DNA from: Planctomycetes bacterium HGW-Planctomycetes-1
GTDB taxonomy: Bacteria > Planctomycetota > Phycisphaerae > Sedimentisphaerales > UBA12454
Assembly (NCBI GenBank): GCA_002839495.1
Contig: PGYD01000011.1
Location: forward strand, 1-32,257
Direction of reading: 5' to 3'
Length of the DNA: 32,257 nt
The translations under genes were made by a program, and so were the position numbers. Below, in pieces: positions 24,537 through 32,060 of the stretch (positions are counted from its first letter, which is position 1; each line of letters begins with the position of its first letter). Below the pieces are notes generated by a model. It searched no databases, had not been told where the DNA came from, and saw only the letters and a program-made list of their open reading frames with translations.

Positions 24537-24567
24537 AGCCACAGAGAACACAGAGGTCACAGAGAAA
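24537..24567 (+). repeat. Left inverted repeat of the CACAGAG element
   Basis: The 31 bases begin AGCCACAGAG and contain two further CACAGAG units. They match the reverse complement of 25050-25080 at 28 of 31 positions. The repeat starts eight bases after the pabB stop codon and ends four bases before the enclosed ORF. Confidence 0.9.
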
Positions 24568-24571
24568 AAAT

Positions 24572-25048
24572 ATGAAACAATGTATCGATATAACAGAGTT
24601 TGTGAAAAATAATCCTCGAAATGGCGATATTATATCATTTAAAATTAGCCCAATTAGGGAATCGGGATATAGCTTTTGCTGTTGTTCAAATTGTTTGCGG
24701 GAATTTTGGATGTCTGTAAATAAAAAGATTTCTCCGCAAGGGCCAATCGAACATGAAGGTTCAGCCATAATAAATTTTCAGAATGAAAAAATAATATTAG
24801 AGCAGCATGAAAGCGGTCCGGAATTAATTGCTTTTTTAATTTCTTTAAGTGCAAATTTTGTGCATGATTTTGCTAAATGGTTATTCTTAAATTCGGTTAG
24901 TGCTTTTCAGAAGAAAGGAGCAACAAAAATAAAACTTACAAGGAAAATAATAACTACGAAAAGAAAAACGGTTGATGAGTCTACTTTAGAAGTAGATGTT
25001 AAAAATATAACTGGAGTAGATAAAGTTATATCTGATTTTTTAAAATAA
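24572..25048 (+). CDS. Hypothetical protein inside an inverted-repeat cassette
   Basis: The 158-residue protein is unknown to me. It has a cysteine cluster FCCCSNCLREFW (C36, C37, C38, C41) that could bind metal, a hydrophobic segment around 80-115 (ELIAFLISLSANFVHDF), and a basic section at about 117-135. The ORF is markedly AT-rich compared with pabB and pabC. It fills the space between two 31-base inverted repeats: the start is four bases after one and the stop one base before the other. It has no clear ribosome-binding site apart from GAG inside the repeat. The arrangement suggests a compact mobile or cargo unit inserted in the pab operon in the direction of transcription. Confidence 0.6.
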   Translation: MKQCIDITEFVKNNPRNGDIISFKISPIRESGYSFCCCSNCLREFWMSVNKKISPQGPIEHEGSAIINFQNEKIILEQHESGPELIAFLISLSANFVHDFAKWLFLNSVSAFQKKGATKIKLTRKIITTKRKTVDESTLEVDVKNITGVDKVISDFLK

Positions 25049-25049
25049 G

Positions 25050-25080
25050 TTTCTCTGTGTCCTCTGTGAGCTCTGTGGCT
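25050..25080 (-). repeat. Right inverted repeat of the CACAGAG element
   Basis: Reverse complement of the left repeat with three mismatches. A further short CTCTGTGGC copy follows at 25095-25103 just before pabC, which may provide part of its translation start region. I saw no clear target-site duplication. Confidence 0.9.
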
Positions 25081-25109
25081 ATAATAAGAAAAAACTCTGT
25101 GGCGGAAAT

Positions 25110-26000
25110 ATGAATAAAGTTTTTTTGAATAACGAAATAATAGAAAGCTCTGCGGCTTCGATAAGCGGCGCTGACGGCGGGTTTTTGTATGGAGCAGGAC
25201 TGTTCGAGACTATGCGGGCATCGAATGGAGTGGTTTTTGCTCTCGACGGCCATCTCGATAGGCTTTTTACGAGTGCAGAAAAACTAAAAATCAATCTGCG
25301 AGGCGACCCGCCCAAGGGCGAGGTCTCGCCTGCGGCGGATAAAGAATTTATCGCTGATGCGATTTACCAGACATTAAACGCCAATGAGTTCAAAGAAGCA
25401 CGAATCCGTCTTACCGCTACAAGCGGGGTGGTAAATACTGAGCAGCCTGAGCCGACGCTGCTTGTTACCGCTGTAAATTTCGAGCCTTATCCGAAGGAAT
25501 ATTACGATAAGGGAATTACGGTTGTATTAAACTCTTACAGGCAGAATCCCGCCGATGTTTTGGCGGGCCATAAGACGACAAGCTATTTTTCGAGAATATA
25601 CGCTCTGGCCGTCGCTCATCAAAAACTTGCGGCTGAAGCCCTGTGGTTCACAATCGACGGCAGACTTGCCGAAGGATGTATAAGCAATGTATTTATTGTA
25701 AAAAATTCAGTCCTTTACACGCCTTCGCTCAAAGCCGGTATACTGCCGGGGATTGCCAGAAAGACGGTTTTAGAAATTGCCGGCAAAAATTCGATAAAAG
25801 CAGAAGAAAAAGAGCTTACTATTGACGACCTGCTCGGCGCTGATGAAGTTTTTATTACGAATGTTATTATGCAGGTAATGCCGGTGATAAAAATCGAAGC
25901 GCACGATATCAAAGATGCCAAACCGGGACAGATTACGAAAAAAATAGCCGCTCTTTATACAGAGCATTTCAACAAAGAGGTGCAAAATGTTAAGAGTTAA
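25110..26000 (+). CDS. pabC: Class IV aminotransferase, probably 4-amino-4-deoxychorismate lyase
   Basis: The fold is that of PLP-dependent class IV enzymes: GGFLYGAGLFETMRA at the start, the likely PLP lysine in AGHKTTSYFSR near residue 152, GRLAEGCISNVFIV and a C-terminal ITNVIMQVMPV. Linkage to pabB suggests the lyase that releases p-aminobenzoate and pyruvate, although branched-chain or D-amino-acid aminotransferases share the fold. The length of 296 residues is slightly longer than usual. Codons 66-77 (DPPKGEVSPAAD) are encoded by a 32-bp palindromic element and probably form an extra surface loop. The gene overlaps the next one by 14 bases. Confidence 0.82.
   Translation: MNKVFLNNEIIESSAASISGADGGFLYGAGLFETMRASNGVVFALDGHLDRLFTSAEKLKINLRGDPPKGEVSPAADKEFIADAIYQTLNANEFKEARIRLTATSGVVNTEQPEPTLLVTAVNFEPYPKEYYDKGITVVLNSYRQNPADVLAGHKTTSYFSRIYALAVAHQKLAAEALWFTIDGRLAEGCISNVFIVKNSVLYTPSLKAGILPGIARKTVLEIAGKNSIKAEEKELTIDDLLGADEVFITNVIMQVMPVIKIEAHDIKDAKPGQITKKIAALYTEHFNKEVQNVKS
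25307..25338 (+). repeat. Palindromic element, copy 1 (in pabC)
   Basis: 32 bases: CCCGCCCAA, GG, GCGAGGTCTCGCC, TGC, GGCGG. Inner GGCGA/TCGCC and outer CCGCC/GGCGG arms pair. It is read as DPPKGEVSPAAD. Confidence 0.9.
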
Positions 26001-27123
26001 GGATTGCATAGACAAAATCGAGAAGATTGCTCCGCCGAAACTTGCGCAAGGCTGGGACAATACCGGTTTGCTTGTTGGCGACAGTGATGCAGTGGTTAAA
26101 AAAACCCTGCTGACGATTGATATAACAAAAGACGTTGTAAAAGAGGCGAAACGTACCGGCTGTAATTTTATTATAAGTTATCATCCGGTTATCTGGGACG
26201 GCTTGAAGGCTATTGCCAAAGATTCGATTGTTTATGAGCTTGTAAAAAGCGGAATTAGCGTTTATTCGATACATACGGCTCTTGACGCGGTCGTCGGCGG
26301 GGTAAATGACGGCCTTGCCGAGATTGTCGGAATAAAAAATCCTAAGCCTGTCGGCGATTTTGTCCAAAGCGGGCCCGCCCAAAAGCGAGGTCTCGCCGAA
26401 GGCGGACAAAATAATTATAAACTTATTGTTTTCGTTCCTGTCGAATCGCTGCAGGAAGTTGCCGACGCTGTTTTCAAGGCCGGTGCCGGCTGGCTCGGAA
26501 ATTACAGCCATTGCAGTTTCAGCTCGGCAGGTCTTGGAACGTTTTTCCCGCTCGAAGGGGCAAAGCCTGCAATCGGGAAAAAGGGAGAATTTGAAAATGT
26601 TGAAGAAATTAAGTTTGAATCTATTGTGCCCTCTGAAAAAATAGCAGATGTCGTAAAGGCTATGAAAGCCGCCCATCCTTACGAGATGCCTGCCTTTGAC
26701 GTGATTAAATTATATGATATTGAGGACAAAATCGGTCTTGGCAGAATCGGGCTTCTCAAAAAGCCGATGCAGTTGAGCGCAATTCTCAAGAAAATCAAGG
26801 CTGCCACCGGCGCCAAGGCGGCTGGAATAGTCGGACCTAAAAAACGGCTCGTTAAAAAGGCCGCTGTTTGCGCAGGCTCGTGCGGAAAGCTGATAATGAA
26901 CGTTATTGCTGAAAAATGCAACCTGTATTTAACGGGCGAAATAAAGCATCATCAGGCTATCGCAGCGCAGGAAGCAGGGGTTACGGTCGTTTGCCTAAGC
27001 CATACTGTTTCGGAAAGATTTATCCTTAAAAAAGTTGCAAAAGAGCTACAAAAAAGCCTAAAAGATGTTAAAATCCTCGTCAGCAAAAAAGACAAGGACC
27101 CCTTTGAATGGAACAGGATATGA
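25987..27123 (+). CDS. Nif3-like dinuclear metal-centre protein with inserted PII-like domain
   Basis: Family members (YbgI, YqfO, Nif3) form hexamers with a two-metal site; some are annotated as GTP cyclohydrolase I type 2 homologues, and the function is debated. Metal-site segments are ISYHPVIWDG and SIHTALDAVVGGVNDG in the N-terminal half and GEIKHHQAIAAQEAG plus CLSHTVSER in the C-terminal half. The insert at about 145-250 (KLIVFVPVESLQEVADAVF) is the PII-like domain found in the long form, and 378 residues fits that form. Residues 130-140 (GPAQKRGLAEGG) come from the palindromic element and lie in the linker before the insert domain. It overlaps pabC by 14 bases and scpB by 16. Confidence 0.92.
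   Translation: MLRVKDCIDKIEKIAPPKLAQGWDNTGLLVGDSDAVVKKTLLTIDITKDVVKEAKRTGCNFIISYHPVIWDGLKAIAKDSIVYELVKSGISVYSIHTALDAVVGGVNDGLAEIVGIKNPKPVGDFVQSGPAQKRGLAEGGQNNYKLIVFVPVESLQEVADAVFKAGAGWLGNYSHCSFSSAGLGTFFPLEGAKPAIGKKGEFENVEEIKFESIVPSEKIADVVKAMKAAHPYEMPAFDVIKLYDIEDKIGLGRIGLLKKPMQLSAILKKIKAATGAKAAGIVGPKKRLVKKAAVCAGSCGKLIMNVIAEKCNLYLTGEIKHHQAIAAQEAGVTVVCLSHTVSERFILKKVAKELQKSLKDVKILVSKKDKDPFEWNRI
26374..26405 (+). repeat. Palindromic element, copy 2 (in the Nif3-family gene)
   Basis: As copy 1 but with AA in place of GG and GAA as the variable triplet. Flanking ATTTTGTCC (26357-26365) and GGACAAAAT (26404-26412) add a 9-bp perfect outer stem at this site only. It is read as GPAQKRGLAEGG. Confidence 0.9.
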
Positions 27124-27758
27124 CGGAAGAAACGGAATTGACAGATGTTTCGCAGGAAGGTTTAGCCGATGCCGGTACGGCGTCGAGTATTTCCTCGCAG
27201 GAGATAACCACCGAATCGGTAATTGAAGCGATACTCTTTGCTTCTGATGAGCCGCTCTCGGCTGACAGGCTCGTCAATATCGCCGAGTTTAACCCCGCCC
27301 AAGGGCGAGGTCTCGCCAGCGGCGGAGGCAGCGTGAAACAGGTTAAAAAATGTATTGAAACGCTTAACGAACAGTATGCCCAAAGCGGCAGGGCGTTCAG
27401 AATCGAGGAAATCGCGGGCGGTTTTCAGATGATGACGCTGCCTGAATATAATAACTGGCTCAAGAATCTGCTCCGCCAGCGTGAGGATAGTAAGCTTAGC
27501 CCGGCTGCGCTCGAGACTCTTGCCATTATCGCATATAAGCAGCCGATTATAAGGGCCGATGTGGAGGCGATTCGCGGCGTTGCCTGCGGCGAGATGCTCC
27601 GCTCTCTTATGTATAAAGGTCTGGTAAAAATTGTCGGCAAGGCCGAGGTCCTCGGCAGACCGCTGCTTTACGGCACAACCAAAAAATTCCTCGAAGTCTT
27701 CGGATTAAAGGACTTAAAAGACCTTCCAAAGGCAGAAGAACTCAAGCAGCCCGACTAG
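27108..27758 (+). CDS. scpB: Segregation and condensation protein B
   Basis: ScpB works with ScpA and SMC in chromosome condensation and partition. The tandem winged-helix domains begin at ESVIEAILFASDEPLSADRL (about 37-56), and the second includes LSPAALETLAIIAYKQPI, the most conserved ScpB block, and RADVEAIRGV. The length of 216 residues is normal. An ATG at 27120 is an alternative start. Residues 63-74 (PAQGRGLASGGG) are encoded by the palindromic element and fall in a loop of the first winged helix. scpA is not in this window; the gene overlaps its upstream neighbour by 16 bases. Confidence 0.95.
   Translation: MEQDMTEETELTDVSQEGLADAGTASSISSQEITTESVIEAILFASDEPLSADRLVNIAEFNPAQGRGLASGGGSVKQVKKCIETLNEQYAQSGRAFRIEEIAGGFQMMTLPEYNNWLKNLLRQREDSKLSPAALETLAIIAYKQPIIRADVEAIRGVACGEMLRSLMYKGLVKIVGKAEVLGRPLLYGTTKKFLEVFGLKDLKDLPKAEELKQPD
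27294..27325 (+). repeat. Palindromic element, copy 3 (in scpB)
   Basis: Identical to copy 1 except for the variable triplet AGC. It is read in the same frame as copy 2 (PAQGRGLASGG) and in a different frame from copy 1. Confidence 0.9.
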
Positions 27759-27803
27759 TAATAGTTCGATTTTTATTAGCCGATTCATCTGTGAAATCTT
27801 TGC

Positions 27804-27832
27804 TGGACTTTCGCGCATGATTTTGATATAAT
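27804..27832 (+). promoter_or_regulatory. Sigma-70-type promoter of ssrA
   Basis: TGGACT (27804-27809) and TATAAT (27827-27832), 17 bases apart. The predicted start near 27840 gives a precursor leader of about 45 bases that would be trimmed to the mature 5' end. Confidence 0.6.
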
Positions 27833-27884
27833 AATTATTGTATATAGAGGTATAAAAGCTCTTTTTGGTTTTGTTTATCCTTTC

Positions 27885-28236
27885 GGGGGCGAAAGGCTTC
27901 GACCGGACGGGTAGATAAGTAAACTGCATATCCAGGATGTCGGTTGGCCTGGCTAATCATCCGGCACAAATTTAATTGGCAACTACCAATTAAGAATGGC
28001 TGCCTAATTTAGGCGGTCCGTCCTGCGGAATCGCTCCCGCCGGTTTCGCAAGGGCGCCAAAATGCGGGACAGCTCTGCAAGGCGGTTCGTCCGAGCAGAG
28101 TTAAAAAACTACGAACTGGCCGAGACGTAAGCCTGTTATTCGGCGGACGGCTCGGCGAGAACCAAACGAATAACTAAATATGTAGAAGTTTACTTTGAAA
28201 CGTTTCGGGACGCGGGTTCGAATCCCGCCGCCTCCA
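27885..28236 (+). ncRNA. ssrA: Transfer-messenger RNA (tmRNA)
   Basis: tmRNA rescues stalled ribosomes and tags their products for degradation. The 5' end GGGGGCGAAAGGCTTCGACC pairs with the 3' end CGCCTCC as a 7-bp acceptor stem (one G-U), and GCGGG-TTCGAAT-CCCGC (28212-28228) is the T-arm. The discriminator is A28236; CCA is not encoded. The likely tag is at 27978-28007, reading GNYQLRMAA and then TAA, and the stop codon lies in the loop of a GCCT/AGGC stem as expected. Where the resume codon begins is inferred from the frame and the Ala-Ala end. The length of 352 bases is normal for a one-piece tmRNA. Confidence 0.95.
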
Positions 28237-28495
28237 ATTTTCGCTCGGAGAATGTTGACGGCAGATGATAAGAAAAAACCGTAAAATAACCGGGACTGAC
28301 AGAACGAATCCTTGACTGCAAAATCAAAAAATACAGTATTTACCCCAAGGTACTTTCATAGTTAAATATACAATTTTGTAGATTGGCATATAAAAATATA
28401 CAATATTGTAGACAACTCAAAAACCTTTATTTTAATAGATTTCTTATCTGCGTTATGATAAGAGACTTATGTATTCTTTCGTATAAAATAAAATA
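28237..28495. other. AT-rich regulatory spacer upstream of the type III glutamine synthetase gene
   Basis: No gene is supported here. The stretch holds the two palindromes at 28369-28410 and a half-like ATACAGTATTTAC at 28331-28343. No terminator with a T-run follows tmRNA clearly; transcription may end in the A/T-rich sequence. Confidence 0.5.
28369..28410. promoter_or_regulatory. Twin palindromic sites, candidate enhancer for the sigma-54 promoter
   Basis: TACAATTTTGTA (28369-28380) and TACAATATTGTA (28399-28410) have centres 30 bases apart, about three helical turns. Their surroundings agree too: AAATATACAAT, T or A, TTGTAGA. They lie about 147 and 117 bases before the predicted sigma-54 start, the usual distance for activator sites. 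They do not match the enterobacterial NtrC consensus. Confidence 0.65.
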
Positions 28496-28511
28496 TGGCA
28501 CATTAATTGCA
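28496..28511 (+). promoter_or_regulatory. Sigma-54 promoter of the type III glutamine synthetase gene
   Basis: TGGCAC-ATTAA-TTGCA matches the sigma-54 consensus, with GG (28497-28498) and GC (28509-28510) exactly ten bases apart. The predicted start is near 28522, about 42 bases before the ATG. No good sigma-70 promoter is seen for this gene. Confidence 0.85.
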
Positions 28512-28563
28512 TATATAGAATCAGACAGATAAGCGGCCATTATAAAAAAACAGGAGTATAAAA

Positions 28564-30672
28564 ATGAGTGAAAATTTCGAATCTGTAGCGGCGATATTCG
28601 GCAAAAACGTTTTCAACGATGTGGTGATGAGAGAACGTCTGCCGAAGAACGTTTATAAAGAATTCAAAAAGACAATAAGCGAAGGCAGATTTCTCGATGT
28701 CGCACTGGCCGATACTGTCGCCAACGCGATGAAAGACTGGGCGATTGAAAAAGGCGCGACGCATTTTTGTCACTGGTTCCAGCCGATGACCGGGCTGACG
28801 GCTGAAAAACATGATTCGTTTATCTCGCCGACTGCGGAAGGCACAACCATTATGGAATTCAGCGGCAAAGAACTTACGCAAGGCGAACCAGACGCTTCGA
28901 GCTTTCCATCCGGCGGACTTAGGGCGACCTTCGAGGCAAGGGGCTATACCGCGTGGGACTGCACAAGCCCGGCATTTATCAAGGAAACCGGGAGAAATAT
29001 TACTCTTTATATACCCTGTGCTTTCTGTTCGTATAACGCCGAGGCACTCGATAAGAAAACACCCCTGCTGCGGTCTATGGACGCATTGAACAAACAAGCA
29101 ACGAGAGTGCTTCGGACGCTGGGGAACAATACATCGCAAAGCGTCGGAGCTACACTCGGGCCGGAACAAGAGTATTTCCTGATAGATAAAAGGTTTTTCG
29201 AGAAAAGGCTCGACCTTATGCTGACGGGACGGACGCTATTCGGAGCGGCAACGCCCCGCGGACAAGAAATGAGCGACCATTATTTCGGCGCGCTGCACGA
29301 AAGAGTCGCATCGTTTATGCATGATGTCAATGTCGAACTGTGGAAGCTGGGCGTATCAGCCAAGACACAACATAACGAAGTGGCGCCGGCCCAATACGAA
29401 CTGGCTCCGGTATTCAGCACGGTAAACGTGGCGACGGACCATAATCAACTTGTAATGGAGACGCTGCAAAAAGTCGCATTAAGAAATAACCTTGTATGCC
29501 TGCTGTATGAAAAACCGTTCAGCGGAGTTAACGGCTCAGGCAAACACAATAACTGGAGTATGGTAACCGACGACGGGATTAATCTGCTCGAACCGGGCAG
29601 TACGCCTCATGATAATATGGTGTTCCTTGTGATGCTATGCGCGGTACTCCGTGCAGTCGATAAATACTCAAAACTGCTGCGTGCAAGCGTGGCTACCGCC
29701 GGCAACGACCATCGTCTCGGCGCACACGAAGCGCCGCCGGCAATCGTGTCGGTATTTCTTGGCAACCAATTAACAGATATAATAGAACAATTAGGCGAAG
29801 GCGGAGCAAAAGAATCGAAAGCCAACGGACATCTGAAGCTGGGCGTTTCGGTACTGCCGCCGCTGCCCAAAGACTGCACCGACCGGAACAGAACCTCGCC
29901 TTTCGCGTTTACGGGCAATAAATTCGAGTTTCGTATGGTCGGCTCGGCACAATCGACTTCAGGGCCTATGTTCGTATTAAATACTATTGTGGCGGATGTG
30001 CTGGGCGAAATCGCCGAAGAACTGGAGAAAAGTACCAATGTAAAAACAGCGGCTCAAAAAATTCTGGCGAAAATCTCCAAAGAACACCGCAGAGTCATTT
30101 TCAACGGTGATAATTACACCGAAGAATGGGCCAAAGAAGCAGTGAAAAGAGGGCTGCTGAACATTAAATCGACCGTAGAATCGCTAAAAACGATTATGGA
30201 CGAAGAAAACGTTAAACTTTTCGTAAACCATAATGTGCTGAGCAAGGCGGAACTGAAAGCCAGAACGGAAATTCTGCTGGATTCCTACAGTATGAGCATA
30301 AATATCGAGGCAAGAACGGCATTGAATATCGCTCAAAGACAAATTTTGCCGGCAGCAATAGAATATTCCGGCAAAGTGGCTAAAACTATCGAAAGTATCA
30401 GCAACGCGGGAACCGACCCGAGCGCTCAAAAGAAATCGCTCGTCAGAACCTGCGAACTGATAAGCGAACTGCAAAACAGTATCGACGAACTGAAAAAAGC
30501 CGCAACGGTGGCAAGCGGTATTGACAATACGGTTAAAAGAGCGGAAAATTTCAGAGATTATGTCATTGGCGCGATGAAAGAGGTCAGGAAGGCTGTCGAT
30601 GGACTGGAAATGACCGTCGATGCGAAGATGTGGCCGCTGCCTACTTATGCGGAGATGCTGTTCATAAAATAA
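28564..30672 (+). CDS. glnN: Glutamine synthetase, type III
   Basis: GSIII condenses glutamate and ammonia into glutamine with ATP. The 702-residue length and the segments [39 protein letters not shown] and [18 protein letters not shown] are diagnostic of GSIII, which is much larger than type I GS. AGGAG stands before the ATG with TATAAAA between. The last 200 residues are helical and Lys/Ala-rich, as in other GSIII. Control by a sigma-54 promoter with candidate enhancer sites fits a nitrogen-limitation response. A transposase remnant starts right after its stop codon. Confidence 0.97.
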   Translation: MSENFESVAAIFGKNVFNDVVMRERLPKNVYKEFKKTISEGRFLDVALADTVANAMKDWAIEKGATHFCHWFQPMTGLTAEKHDSFISPTAEGTTIMEFSGKELTQGEPDASSFPSGGLRATFEARGYTAWDCTSPAFIKETGRNITLYIPCAFCSYNAEALDKKTPLLRSMDALNKQATRVLRTLGNNTSQSVGATLGPEQEYFLIDKRFFEKRLDLMLTGRTLFGAATPRGQEMSDHYFGALHERVASFMHDVNVELWKLGVSAKTQHNEVAPAQYELAPVFSTVNVATDHNQLVMETLQKVALRNNLVCLLYEKPFSGVNGSGKHNNWSMVTDDGINLLEPGSTPHDNMVFLVMLCAVLRAVDKYSKLLRASVATAGNDHRLGAHEAPPAIVSVFLGNQLTDIIEQLGEGGAKESKANGHLKLGVSVLPPLPKDCTDRNRTSPFAFTGNKFEFRMVGSAQSTSGPMFVLNTIVADVLGEIAEELEKSTNVKTAAQKILAKISKEHRRVIFNGDNYTEEWAKEAVKRGLLNIKSTVESLKTIMDEENVKLFVNHNVLSKAELKARTEILLDSYSMSINIEARTALNIAQRQILPAAIEYSGKVAKTIESISNAGTDPSAQKKSLVRTCELISELQNSIDELKKAATVASGIDNTVKRAENFRDYVIGAMKEVRKAVDGLEMTVDAKMWPLPTYAEMLFIK

Positions 30673-30682
30673 GAAACAGTAA

Positions 30683-30898
30683 TTTCGCAAATGGCCTAAA
30701 AGCAAATATCGCCGACAAATGAAAACACAATTTGACAAAGAGCTTTACAATCAACGCTGGCAGATTGAAAGTGCTTTTCCCTGTAATAAACGTTTATTAG
30801 GTTCAGCCTTACGAAGCAGAACCGAGCAGTCACGCGAACGTGAGTGTTTTTTAAGAATGCTAACGCACGACCTGATGATTCTCAGGCGTGCCGCTTAA
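30683..30898 (+). pseudogene. C-terminal fragment of a DDE transposase (IS4/IS5-like)
   Basis: Reading from 30683 gives about 71 residues: PKSKYRRQMKTQFDKELYNQ, then RWQIESAFPCNKRLLGSAL and [20 protein letters not shown] before a TAA at 30896. YNQRWQIE(S/T)xFs...K is the C-terminal motif of IS4/IS5-type DDE transposases, holding the last catalytic Glu. A stop codon (30680-30682) is directly upstream and no N-terminal part exists, so the fragment is dead. Inverted repeats of the original IS were not found. Confidence 0.8.
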
Positions 30899-30921
30899 GG
30901 TTTTCAACAGAGCATTATTCT

Positions 30922-31701
30922 ATGAAAAAAAATAACGCCTTTACCCTTGTCGAACTTCTTGTCGTCATATCCATACTGGCGATATTAATCGCTGTACTTT
31001 TGCCTGCATTATCCGGCGCCCGGCAGTCGGCGCACCGAATAGTCTGTCTTAATAATCTAAAACAACTCGGCCTTGCGACCGGAGCTTATGTGCAAAGCTA
31101 TAAGTATTATCCCGTCTGCGTCCCCCCTATACCGGAAAAATGGTCTGATTTTATGGCTGATAAGGATATCGCAAAAGGTAAAATGCTCGGCGTGCCGGTA
31201 TCGCTCTGGCCGTTTCATAAAGATGAAAACATATATAAATGTATGCCCCTTGCAAGTCTCGGCTGCGATATAAGCTATTGTTATAACAGCCAAGCGGGCA
31301 GAAAACTTACCCAAAGCCAGACTGCTTTTGCTTACGCCGGCCCTTTAGACATCCGGCCGCCAACGCCCGAGGAAGAACAGAAAACCGATATCCGTCTCTT
31401 GAAGCCGGAAAACGTGAAACAGCCTGCGATATTTGCCCTGCTTTACGACCAGCCGATAGTACCCGTAAATACCGCCGACTATCCGCCTTACAAAGACATC
31501 GACCCCAATGATTATGTCAGCGACAATAATAACAATGACCCCAACGAAAAATATGGGAATTTATGGCGTTATGTATGGCAGGATGAAAGTTTAGAGGCTT
31601 TTGGGCCGCATAACAACGGCCATAACATCCTGTTTGGCGACGGACACGTCAAATGGCATAAAGAATGGTCCGACTCGCAAATTAGCAGAAAGCCGAATTG
31701 A
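30922..31701 (+). CDS. Prepilin-like protein with C-terminal H-X9-DG motif
   Basis: The N-terminus [20 protein letters not shown] is a type IV prepilin/pseudopilin signal followed by its hydrophobic helix; the residue before the Phe is Ala where Gly is most common. The C-terminus [16 protein letters not shown] fits the H-X9-DG motif exactly, the mark of a large PVC-group family (DUF1559 or related). The protein has 259 residues. The frame is open to 30844 but the earlier part overlaps the transposase fragment, so the ATG at 30922 is used; its ribosome-binding site is weak. These proteins are thought to be exported by type II-like machinery; their role is not established. Confidence 0.88.
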   Translation: MKKNNAFTLVELLVVISILAILIAVLLPALSGARQSAHRIVCLNNLKQLGLATGAYVQSYKYYPVCVPPIPEKWSDFMADKDIAKGKMLGVPVSLWPFHKDENIYKCMPLASLGCDISYCYNSQAGRKLTQSQTAFAYAGPLDIRPPTPEEEQKTDIRLLKPENVKQPAIFALLYDQPIVPVNTADYPPYKDIDPNDYVSDNNNNDPNEKYGNLWRYVWQDESLEAFGPHNNGHNILFGDGHVKWHKEWSDSQISRKPN

Positions 31702-32060
31702 ACCTGCCAGCCTGGCACTCCTGCCCGCTGTTTTTGCCAAAATTGGCAGTGTAAAACAACTTTTAAAAGAGTGGTTTCGCATTTCTTTATATTGCATAAG
31801 TCTTTATTCGTAAAAGTGTTATAGCAAATATAAACTTTTAGTATCATTAGAGGCGGAAAACTGGTACTTTTTTTGCATATAAAATAGGATAATTACGGAT
31901 TATCCCGCACCTATTTGTATCGTGCGAACACAAGAGAAAATTTGTGGCCTATCGCACATTGCTAAGTAACTTGACTTTAGGAAAAACACAGTACAAATAG
32001 ATGCGGGACAAGGATAGTATTTCTATATTTTGACTTTTATGTAGAAGGAGTGCACGGATT
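31702..32060. other. Spacer upstream of groEL with nested inverted repeats
   Basis: No gene is supported. TGCCAA-AA-TTGGCA lies near 31735-31748. A larger structure spans 31887-32008: GGATAAT/ATTATCC (31887-31905), a 17-base inverted repeat with one mismatch (31903-31919 and 31992-32008), and inside it GTGCGA/TCGCAC plus CACAA/TTGTG (31922-31957). No CIRCE element (the HrcA operator) was found. TTGACT at 31971-31976 could be a -35, with only a poor -10 downstream. Confidence 0.55.

Noticed and set aside
28369-28410. NtrC binding sites
   Set aside because: The palindromes do not resemble the TGCAC...GTGCA-type NtrC consensus; only the distance and spacing fit an enhancer-binding protein.
28540-29169. 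209-codon minus-strand ORF opposite the glutamine synthetase start
   Set aside because: Antisense shadow overlapping a secure gene; no supporting start signal or domain.
30844-30921. Upstream extension of the prepilin-like ORF
   Set aside because: It overlaps the transposase remnant in another frame, and a prepilin signal must be close to the N-terminus, so the ATG at 30922 is used.
31702-32060. CIRCE (HrcA) operator before groEL
   Set aside because: No TTAGCACTC-N9-GAGTGCTAA or close variant is present in this stretch.
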